Shown one piece after another: positions 1 to 5,801 of a DNA stretch of 9,121 nt. The translations under genes were made by a program, and so were the position numbers. The notes beneath the pieces were generated by a model, which worked only from the letters and a program-made list of their open reading frames with translations, searched no databases and was not told the DNA's origin. This DNA is from an uncultured Collinsella sp. (GTDB lineage Bacteria; Actinomycetota; Coriobacteriia; Coriobacteriales; Coriobacteriaceae), in NCBI GenBank assembly GCA_958453575.1, contig CAUDYH010000030.1:1-9121 (forward strand). Direction: 5' to 3'. Numbering within the stretch: position 1 is the stretch's first letter; each line of letters begins with the position of its first letter.

Positions 1-1726
1 ACTTAAAGTTGTTAATGATGCGCTCGCCCGCGAGACCCACGATGAGCCCGCCACCCTCGGTGACTTGGATATGGTCGATGGTAATGAGGTGACGCAGCAA
101 CACGCGATAGTCATCGGCCGAGATGCGATGGAAATAGCTGAGTGTGAGCACGCGCTGGGCAAGCTCTGCCGGCGTGAGTTCGCCGGTGCTGGCAAGCGTC
201 GACATAGTCTGGTGATAGAGCAGACTGTAGGGGAGTCGATCGAGCTCGGGCGGCTCGACCCACTTTTCCTCGCGATAGAGTTGTACGAGTGCGATGCCCT
301 GGAGGAGCTTCCAGGGAATGGTCTCGGGCATCATCGTGCGCGGCTCGGGTTCTTCCTCGCGCATGACGAACCACATCTCGGGCGGAAGATCGCGGCGTCC
401 CGTGCGGCCCATACGCTGCAAAAAGGAGCTGACGGTAAACGGCGCATCGATCTGGAACGCGCGCTCCAGACGGCCGATATCGATGCCGAGTTCCAGCGTA
501 GAGGTGGTGACGGTTGTCTGTGCCTGCTCCTCATCGCGCATGAGTTCCTCGGCCGTCTCGCGCAGCGATGCCGAAAGATTGCCATGGTGGATGAGGAAAC
601 GGTCGGGCTCGTGCCGGCTCTCGCAGTAGCTGCGCAGCATGGAGCACACGGCCTCTGCCTCCTCGCGCGAGTTGGCAAAGACCAGGCATTTGCGGCCGCG
701 CGTATGCTCAAAGATATAACCCATGCCGGGGTCGGCGTTGTCGGGCGCCGTGTCGGTGGGGTTGAGAAGCGCCTGCTCGGTCGCACGTGGGATGTCGACT
801 TCGCCCTCGGGGGCCGAGGAAGTGCGACGGTCTTTGGGAGCGGCCTTGCCCCGCGCCTGCTCACGACGTTGACGGTGTTCTTCCTGTGTAAGCTGTCCGC
901 TGTGGCACATGTCTTGTCCGGATGCGGGCAGCGCCGCGGGCGCCGCCGTCTCAATACGCTCGCAAGCAAGCACCTCGGCTTCTTGTGAACCTGTGCCTAC
1001 GAATCCTCGCTGCTGAGCCTGGGGGCCCGAGTTGTAGAAGTGCTCCATGGAGATGCGCCACACGCGGCGCGGTTCCTCAAAGCGGGGGATGATGCAACCG
1101 CGTCCCGTTCCCTGTGAGAGAAAGGCGCCCGTGCGCTCGGGGTCGCCGATGGTGGCAGAAAGGCCAATGCGGCGAGGCTGCACGCCGGCCATGCGCGAGA
1201 GTCGCTCGATAAGACAGAGCGTCTGACCGCCGCGGTCGCCGCGCATGAGCGAATGAACCTCGTCGATAACCACATAGCGCAGGTCGCAAAACATGCGCGG
1301 GATTGCCATGTGCTTATGGATCAGGAGCGCCTCGAGCGATTCGGGCGTAATCTGTAGGATACCGCTCGGCTTTTTGATGAGTTTGGCCTTGTGTGATTGT
1401 GAGACATCGCCATGCCAGTGCCAGACGGGGATATCGGCTTCTTCGCACAGGTCGTTGAGGCGGACGAATTGGTCGTTGATGAGCGCCTTGAGGGGGCCAA
1501 TGTAGAGGGCGCCCACGCTTGCGGGCGGGTTCTCCCAAAACTCGGTCAGGATGGGAAAGAAGGCTGCCTCGGTTTTGCCGGAAGCCGTTGACGCCGTCAG
1601 GAGCACATTGTCCTGTGTGTTGAAGATGGCATCTGCCGCCGCAACCTGGATAGAGCGCAAGCTCTCCCAATCGTGGGAGTAGATGAAGCCTTGGATAAAC
1701 GGGGCGTAGCGGTCAAAGGCGTTCAC
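1..1726 (-). CDS. Lhr/BrxHI-like superfamily 2 DEAD/DEAH-box helicase, C-terminus cut by window edge
   Basis: Reading the minus strand from a GTG at 1726 gives 575 uninterrupted codons up to base 1. The helicase motifs appear in order: a Q-motif-like Gln at 27, motif I (TASTASGKTEA, 44-54), motif Ia region (GPLKAL, 77-82), TPES (127-130), motif II DEVH (155-158), motif III SAT (190-192), motif IV region (CLVFANSR, 347-354), HHGNLS (380-385), motif V (TSTLELGIDIG, 408-418) and motif VI (QRMGRTGRR, 437-445). The LELGIDIG/HHG style is that of Lhr-type helicases, including BrxHI of BREX. An ATP-driven 3'-5' DNA translocase or helicase is the expected activity. A hydrophilic insert of about 95 residues (240-335) separates the two RecA-like domains. 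The GTG start is chosen because AAAGGAGG lies 4 nt upstream. It is the third gene of the operon that follows the TerB-like and BrxD-like genes, and probably their motor partner. Its C-terminal part is outside the window, so an intact gene cannot be confirmed. Confidence 0.93.
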   Translation of the reverse strand, partial: MNAFDRYAPFIQGFIYSHDWESLRSIQVAAADAIFNTQDNVLLTASTASGKTEAAFFPILTEFWENPPASVGALYIGPLKALINDQFVRLNDLCEEADIPVWHWHGDVSQSHKAKLIKKPSGILQITPESLEALLIHKHMAIPRMFCDLRYVVIDEVHSLMRGDRGGQTLCLIERLSRMAGVQPRRIGLSATIGDPERTGAFLSQGTGRGCIIPRFEEPRRVWRISMEHFYNSGPQAQQRGFVGTGSQEAEVLACERIETAAPAALPASGQDMCHSGQLTQEEHRQRREQARGKAAPKDRRTSSAPEGEVDIPRATEQALLNPTDTAPDNADPGMGYIFEHTRGRKCLVFANSREEAEAVCSMLRSYCESRHEPDRFLIHHGNLSASLRETAEELMRDEEQAQTTVTTSTLELGIDIGRLERAFQIDAPFTVSSFLQRMGRTGRRDLPPEMWFVMREEEPEPRTMMPETIPWKLLQGIALVQLYREEKWVEPPELDRLPYSLLYHQTMSTLASTGELTPAELAQRVLTLSYFHRISADDYRVLLRHLITIDHIQVTEGGGLIVGLAGERIINNFK

Positions 1727-1730
1727 GGGG

Positions 1731-1738
1731 CCTCCTTT
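1731..1738 (-). promoter_or_regulatory. Strong ribosome binding site deciding the helicase GTG start
   Basis: On the minus strand the sequence is AAAGGAGG followed by CCCC and GTG. This is a near-perfect anti-16S match with a short 4-nt spacer. It fixes the start of the helicase at 1726. It also means that this gene does not depend on coupling to the ATPase gene, which ends about 116 bp upstream. Confidence 0.8.
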
Positions 1739-1805
1739 CAACAACGAATTTCTCAACGCGGCTGGCAACGGCTTGCTGCATTACTGCTTCAACGTTTGCC
1801 CAGAT

Positions 1806-1844
1806 AAAACCTGCCAAAATAAACCTGTCCCTTTTTGGTAGGTT
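1806..1844 (-). repeat. REP-like fragment forming an imperfect hairpin between the ATPase and helicase genes
   Basis: The minus strand here carries GGGACAGGTTTATTTTGGCA (1831-1812). This resembles, from memory, the GGGACAGGTTTATTTT core of repeats linked to REP-associated tyrosine transposases (RAYT). It is flanked by an imperfect inverted repeat: 1808-1819 (aacctgccaaaa on +) and 1833-1844 (ttttggtaggtt on +) match at 11 of 12 positions, with a 13-nt loop. The outer arm includes the ATPase stop codon (1843-1845). No transposase gene is nearby. The hairpin lacks a clear G+C-rich stem plus T-run, so a strong terminator is unlikely. It may affect mRNA stability or be a fossil insertion. Confidence 0.5.
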
Positions 1845-3147
1845 AGATGGTGAACTCGGCGAAGTTGCGGTCGCCGCCTGCGGTGCCGGTGTCGCCTGTT
1901 GCGGCTGCCGGCGCCAGCGCGTCGCCGCCGACGCTTTGCAGCAGCTCGGCCACGTTGGCGTCGGGGTTTTGGCATAGGATGTCGAGCAACTCGATAAAGT
2001 CACGAATGACCTCGCGCGGCGTCAGGTGCGTGTCGGCTCCCACACGACCGAACTCAATCTTGAGGAAGTCAACCAAGTCGTTTTCGGTCAGCGTGGGCGT
2101 CCAGCCAAAGTAGCCGGCGTGAATTTGCATGAGTTTTTCGATCAGCACCAGCAACTCCTCGTAGGTGAGTGGTTGCAGGTGGATGATGGGCGCAAGCATG
2201 TCCTTAAGGTCCTCGCGCGCAAAGCGGCCCTGGGCGAGTCGGCTGCGTAGGGCCTCGTAGGAAAACACACCGCGGCGGCGGTCCTCGATGGAGGTCGGCG
2301 TGCCACCCATGATCATGCCCAGGTACTGCGCCTTGCCCTGAAGTGTGTCGTTGTACATGGTCAGGATCTTCTCGTAGTTGTACTGGCGCGTGATGGCGTT
2401 GGGAATCTTATACAGATTCACGAGCTCGTCGATGAGCACCAGCATGCCCTTGTAGCCGCTGCAAACCAAAAAACGCGCGATGAGTTTGACGTAGTCGTAC
2501 CAGTCATCGTCGCTGATGATGGTTGAGGACCCCAGTTCGGCGCGAGCCTCGCTCTTGGTGCGGTATTCGCCGCGGATCCATTTGGTCACGCGGCTCATGG
2601 CCTCTTCGTCGCCCTCGGATACGGCCGTGCGATAGCGGCGAAGCATGCGGGTGAAGTCGAAGCCGTGGACCATCTCCTCGAGCGGGGTCAGTTGGGCATT
2701 GACGACCGACTCGTCGACGTTGGCACACGAGGCGACCCAGCGATCCAGAATAAGGTTGAGCGCACCGCCCTCGGGGCGCGTCTTGGTCGATATATTGCGG
2801 ATGAGCTCGCGGTAGGTGGCAAGGCCCTGCCCCTGACCGCCCTGCAGGCGTCGCTCGGGCGACAAGTCGGCATCGGCGACGACGAATCCCTCGCCCATGG
2901 CGTGCGTGCGGATGGTCTGGAGCAAAAAGCTCTTACCGGCGCCGTAGCGACCGACTAAAAAGCGGAAGCTCGCGCCGCCATCGGCGATGAGACTTAAATC
3001 GGTGAGCAGGGCGCGGATCTCGACCTCGCGCCCTACGGTGATGTAAGGAAGGCCGATGCGCGGGACCACGCCGCCCTTGAGCGAGTTGAGAATGACGGCA
3101 GCGACGCGCTTGGGCACGCGGGGTGCTGCGGATGCGGTATCACTCAT
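1843..3147 (-). CDS. BrxC/BrxD-type P-loop ATPase (DUF2791-like)
   Basis: The 434-residue product has a Walker A motif (GRYGAGKS, 66-73) and a Walker B motif (LVLIDE, 236-241, followed by LVNLY). A GMIMGGTPT strand follows around 276-284 in sensor-1 position, then a conserved-looking SYEALRSRLA segment. The N-terminal GLPYITVGRE segment (32-41) and the spacing of the motifs fit the BREX ATP-binding family BrxC/BrxD, and the length fits BrxD better than the much longer BrxC. It should be a cytoplasmic ATPase that controls or loads a DNA-acting partner. The ATG at 3147 overlaps the end of the TerB-like gene by 8 bp (ATGAGTGA), implying translational coupling and a fixed partner ratio. In type 2 BREX, brxD sits next to brxHI; here the helicase follows but no pglX/pglZ-type gene is seen. 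Family assignment is by motif and neighbourhood. Confidence 0.85.
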   Translation of the reverse strand: MSDTASAAPRVPKRVAAVILNSLKGGVVPRIGLPYITVGREVEIRALLTDLSLIADGGASFRFLVGRYGAGKSFLLQTIRTHAMGEGFVVADADLSPERRLQGGQGQGLATYRELIRNISTKTRPEGGALNLILDRWVASCANVDESVVNAQLTPLEEMVHGFDFTRMLRRYRTAVSEGDEEAMSRVTKWIRGEYRTKSEARAELGSSTIISDDDWYDYVKLIARFLVCSGYKGMLVLIDELVNLYKIPNAITRQYNYEKILTMYNDTLQGKAQYLGMIMGGTPTSIEDRRRGVFSYEALRSRLAQGRFAREDLKDMLAPIIHLQPLTYEELLVLIEKLMQIHAGYFGWTPTLTENDLVDFLKIEFGRVGADTHLTPREVIRDFIELLDILCQNPDANVAELLQSVGGDALAPAAATGDTGTAGGDRNFAEFTI

Positions 3148-4879
3148 GGTCTAGGTATCCTCTCACGTCTGCTTCGTAGTCCTCGATAATCTGCGGCCCT
3201 GCCGCGCCGAATTCGATAACGGTGTCTCCCACCAGGTCAAAGAGCGCCTCGTTGATGGTATCGACAAGCATGTCCTCACTCTTGCCCGACTGCGCCACCG
3301 CCGATGCCGTCTGCGCTGCGTTTTGCTCGAGTAGTGCTCGAAGATAGGCGTCTGCGGCGGGATCGAGTGCGGACGCGGTGTCAGCGGACGTGGGTGCTGG
3401 TGCGAGGAGCGGGGCCACGACGCCAAACTGCTCGGTGGAGATGGTCGGCTCGCTAGCCTCGTCCTGCTGCATGGTCGTCGCGACTGGTTCGGCGATCGTG
3501 CCGGCCACGGGCTTGGCTTCCCGTCGTTCGGCAACTGTCACCTCGGCATCCGCAAGCGTGCCGTCCTCGCGTTCCTCGTCGATCAAAAGCGCTTCGCGCG
3601 TTTGTGCGGCAGCGCTCCGAATGTGCCCCAGCTGGCTCAAATCGATATCGATCTTGACGGGCTGGTGTGCGGCGTCCCACGAAAGCCATGCCACAATCTC
3701 GTCATCGATAATCTTGGCCAGATATTTGGGGACCTTTTCTTCCTTAAGGGGATGGGCGGGGTCCAGCGCCAGGCGCAGGCGTTGGTCGCAGGCGCGCATC
3801 ATTTCACCGAGCTTGCTGCTCTTTTGCCTGCTACCGTGAATCCGCATGCATTCCCAAAAACCGTTTTGGCAACGGTAGATATGGATGGGGTCCAGACGGT
3901 ATTCGCAGTCCTCGTGGCGCTCGGGCGCAAAGAATACGGCCGAGGCAAACATGGTGTAGGGCATGGCCGTCTCCTCCCCAAATAAACTTGCCACGATGCC
4001 GGTCTTTCGGTGCGTGTCATAGTAGCGCGCCATGCGGACATACACGGCGCACGCCACGTGGCGCAGATCACGGTGGTGGCTGCGGTCGAGCCGCGAGCTA
4101 CTTAGGTTGTACGTGGAGAGGGCGTTGATGGCGGCCATGAGTCGCTCCTCGCGCACCTCATCGGGCGGAAGGGGGAGCGTGGGCTCGGAGGTTTTGCGAC
4201 GCTTAGGGGTCTGGCCGGACGGTGCCGGTACAAGGTCTCGTGCCGCGCGCCGCAGTTCGATAAGGGCGTTATCGAACATGACGGTTTTAGAGTCGCGAAG
4301 CAGCTTGGGGTCGAGCCCGTGGAACACGGCGTAATCTTGCAGCCACACGCGCGCAAACCGGTCGATGCCGGGCTCGAAGGCGCGATAGACATCCCAAAAA
4401 GCCTTGATCTTGTTAAAACCATCGAGTGGATTATCTACGCCAATGCCGCAGATCAGCTCATAGAGATACAGAAAGGCAAAGGACGTAGACGTTTCCTCGA
4501 CGGTTCCGCGGCGCACTTGGGCACGCCAGGTAAAGTAGCCGCGCAGTTGCCGGTCGCTCATGGCGTTGTAGGTGGGAAAGTACGACTTAAAGGTGCCGTT
4601 GTAGGGACAGTCGTCCTCAAAGTCGGCCATCAGCAGGCCCTGGCGGTAAAAAAGCTCGGCTTCCGAAAGCCAGCGGCCCGCACCGCCCTTGGGGTCATCC
4701 TGCCAGCGCGATATCTCGCGCATTTTACGGTACTGGTCGGGGAGGAAATTCTGCATCTGTCGGCCGGTTTTGAGAATCGGCTCGTCTGCGTAGGTTTCGT
4801 TTGAGAAGCGGGCGGACTGATGGGTCCGGGCCTCGGCCATAATGCGCTCGATGAGCATCTTGATGTCCTGGTCGGCCAC
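3140..4879 (-). CDS. TerB_N / TerB_C domain protein, first gene of the ATPase-helicase operon
   Basis: The 579-residue product looks like a TerB_N protein. Characteristic stretches are ELFYRQGLLMADFEDD (75-90), FPTYNAMSDRQLRGYFTWR (101-119) and the AFLYLYELICGIG helix (135-147). A middle helical region follows (about 240-440), then an acidic, Ala/Pro-rich linker (about 441-510). The C-terminal segment (about 525-579), with NEALFDLVGDTVIE and IIEDYEADVRGYL, resembles TerB_C. There is no signal peptide or membrane helix, so it is cytoplasmic. Published comparative genomics on Ter systems links TerB_N/TerB_C proteins with helicases and P-loop NTPases in putative DNA-processing complexes; the exact biochemical role is unknown. 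The start is GTG at 4879, preceded by GAGGAGG. An in-frame ATG eight codons in is less well placed. A LexA-type box lies about 50 bp upstream. The 3' end overlaps the ATPase gene by 8 bp. Confidence 0.85.
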   Translation of the reverse strand: MADQDIKMLIERIMAEARTHQSARFSNETYADEPILKTGRQMQNFLPDQYRKMREISRWQDDPKGGAGRWLSEAELFYRQGLLMADFEDDCPYNGTFKSYFPTYNAMSDRQLRGYFTWRAQVRRGTVEETSTSFAFLYLYELICGIGVDNPLDGFNKIKAFWDVYRAFEPGIDRFARVWLQDYAVFHGLDPKLLRDSKTVMFDNALIELRRAARDLVPAPSGQTPKRRKTSEPTLPLPPDEVREERLMAAINALSTYNLSSSRLDRSHHRDLRHVACAVYVRMARYYDTHRKTGIVASLFGEETAMPYTMFASAVFFAPERHEDCEYRLDPIHIYRCQNGFWECMRIHGSRQKSSKLGEMMRACDQRLRLALDPAHPLKEEKVPKYLAKIIDDEIVAWLSWDAAHQPVKIDIDLSQLGHIRSAAAQTREALLIDEEREDGTLADAEVTVAERREAKPVAGTIAEPVATTMQQDEASEPTISTEQFGVVAPLLAPAPTSADTASALDPAADAYLRALLEQNAAQTASAVAQSGKSEDMLVDTINEALFDLVGDTVIEFGAAGPQIIEDYEADVRGYLDHE

Positions 4880-4915
4880 CGCTCCTCCTCTCGAACGCAG
4901 CTACGGTGACCTCAT

Positions 4916-4944
4916 ATCATAGCACAGCATCAAACAGATGTTCG
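4916..4944 (-). promoter_or_regulatory. Predicted sigma-70-type promoter of the TerB-ATPase-helicase operon
   Basis: On the minus strand TATGAT (4921-4916) is a good -10 hexamer. With a 17-bp spacer the -35 position falls on CGAACA (4944-4939), which matches TTGACA at three of six bases and lies inside the LexA-type box. Transcription would start near 4909, about 30 nt before the GTG at 4879. The -10 is convincing; the -35 is weak, as in many regulated promoters. Confidence 0.55.
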
Positions 4945-4945
4945 A
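4930..4945. promoter_or_regulatory. LexA-type SOS box
   Basis: The minus strand reads TCGAACATCTGTTTGA. The known Gram-positive and actinobacterial LexA operator is TCGAAC-N4-GTTCGA (CGAAC-N4-GTTCG in Bacillus). This site matches 11 of 12 specified positions, with exact N4 spacing and an AT-rich centre typical of real sites. It sits between the DUF554 stop (4967) and the TerB-like start (4879), overlapping the predicted -35, which is where a repressor would block the operon. The upstream gene ends toward it, so the operon is the only plausible target within the window. Confidence 0.75.
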
Positions 4946-4966
4946 GATACCGCTGCGTTGCTAGAT

Positions 4967-5683
4967 TTAGAACAGGAGGGCGTATATGACGGCGATGACG
5001 ACGGAGGGAAGCATATTGGCCGTGCGGAAGGTCTGAGGACGGATGAGGTTGACGCCGACGCAGAAGATGAGCATGGAGCCTACGAGCGAAAGGCTGTTGA
5101 GGGCTGCTGTGGTCATGATGGGGGAGAGCGCGCCGGCAAACAACGTGATCGTCCCCTGGAACACGGCGACGGGCAGGGCGGAGAAGATGCAGCCGCGGCC
5201 AAGCGAGGCCGTCATGGTGCAGACGATGGTGCAGTCCAGTGCGCCCTTGAGGGCAAGCGTTGACCAGTCGCCGAGCAGGCCGTCCTGGATCGATCCCACA
5301 ATGGCCATGGCGCCGATGCACACGGTGAGTGAAGTCGAGACAAAAGCGTTGGTGAACTCGTTATCGCCCTCACTGCCAGTCTTGCGCTTGAGCCATTCGC
5401 CAAGGTTCTCGATGGCGGCCTCCAAGTTGATGGCCTCGCCGATGAGCGAACCGAGCGCAAATGAGACGATGAGCATGGTGGTACCGGTGGTCGCTGGCGC
5501 CTTTCCATCGATGATGAGCATCTTTTGCATGGTGCCGCCCAGGCCGATAAACAGGACGCACAGCCCCGATGCTTTCATGAGCGTGTCTTGGATGCGCGGT
5601 GTAATGAAGCGGCCGCCCGCTAATCCCAAAAGACCGCCCGCAACTAAAAGCGCAACGTTGATGATTGTTCCCAAGCCCGGCAT
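4967..5683 (-). CDS. DUF554 family (YqgA-like) integral membrane protein
   Basis: From the ATG at 5683 the product has 238 residues, the usual length for DUF554. It begins MPGLGTIINVALLVAGGLLG, the typical family N-terminus. The signature segment around residues 110-150 (NAFVSTSLTVCIGAMAIVGS, then IQDGLLGDWSTL) is strongly conserved in the family. About six to seven hydrophobic segments are visible, the last ending at the C-terminus (VVIAVIYALLF). It is a cytoplasmic membrane protein, perhaps a transporter; no substrate is established. An upstream in-frame ATG at 5752 would add a hydrophilic, Cys-containing leader unlike the family, whereas AGGAGGG precedes 5683, so the shorter start is preferred. 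It lies alone between the surface cluster and the SOS-boxed operon, with its own intergenic region upstream. Confidence 0.9.
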   Translation of the reverse strand: MPGLGTIINVALLVAGGLLGLAGGRFITPRIQDTLMKASGLCVLFIGLGGTMQKMLIIDGKAPATTGTTMLIVSFALGSLIGEAINLEAAIENLGEWLKRKTGSEGDNEFTNAFVSTSLTVCIGAMAIVGSIQDGLLGDWSTLALKGALDCTIVCTMTASLGRGCIFSALPVAVFQGTITLFAGALSPIMTTAALNSLSLVGSMLIFCVGVNLIRPQTFRTANMLPSVVIAVIYALLF

Positions 5684-5700
5684 GAGCCCTCCTGTATTGA

Positions 5701-5713
5701 TGCCAACGTGGCA
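5701..5713. repeat. Short dyad in the DUF554 leader
   Basis: The sequence tgcca-acg-tggca is a perfect 5-bp inverted repeat with a 3-nt centre. It starts 18 bp upstream of the DUF554 ATG, just before its ribosome binding site. It could form a small RNA hairpin or be a protein site. It is short enough to be chance. Confidence 0.25.
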
Positions 5714-5752
5714 ATCGTAGCAGAACGAAATGCGAGGCACATCGCGACTCAT

Positions 5753-5778
5753 CTAATACGTTATATAAGTGGTATTAG
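5753..5778. promoter_or_regulatory. Operator-like inverted repeat upstream of the DUF554 gene
   Basis: The arms ctaatac (5753-5759) and gtattag (5772-5778) form a perfect 7-bp inverted repeat around a 12-bp AT-rich centre containing ttatataa. The site is A+T-rich against a G+C-rich background. It lies 70-95 bp upstream of the DUF554 ATG, where a promoter and operator would be expected. A TATAAC-like -10 can be read inside it on the minus strand, without a good -35. The regulator cannot be named. Confidence 0.4.
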
Positions 5779-5779
5779 G

Positions 5780-5795
5780 AATGATGCGCAGCATT
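5780..5795. repeat. Imperfect 16-bp palindrome after the 476-aa gene
   Basis: The sequence aatgatgcgcagcatt reads the same on both strands at 14 of 16 positions, with core tgcgca. It lies 7 bp past the stop of the secreted 476-aa gene and 1 bp from the operator-like repeat at 5753-5778. No T-run follows, so it is not a convincing terminator. A second protein site of the same regulatory region is possible. Confidence 0.3.
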
Positions 5796-5801
5796 TAAGC
5801 C

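Noticed and set aside
65..988. Long plus-strand open frame of 307 codons opposite the helicase gene
   Set aside because: It is antisense to clear helicase motifs V and VI. Its predicted protein has no coherent domain, and open antisense frames are expected in G+C-rich DNA.
1806..1844. Rho-independent terminator between the ATPase and helicase
   Set aside because: The stem is A/T-rich with no following T-run on the minus strand, and the helicase would then need a promoter that I cannot see.
1713..2003. Minus-strand open frame spanning the ATPase end and the gap before the helicase
   Set aside because: It overlaps the ATPase gene in another frame and reads through the REP-like repeat. It has no ribosome binding site and a low-complexity Pro/Ala/Arg composition.
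4319..4804. Plus-strand open frame of 161 codons inside the TerB-like gene
   Set aside because: It is opposite the conserved TerB_N segments, which show coding constraint on the minus strand; no start site supports it.
4892..4897. Second LexA site near the TerB-like ribosome binding site
   Set aside because: Only one half-site (TCGAAC on the plus strand) is present; the other half does not match after the 4-bp spacer.
4967..5752. Longer DUF554 frame starting at 5752
   Set aside because: The extra 23 residues are hydrophilic and unlike the family N-terminus, and the AGGAGGG site favours 5683.
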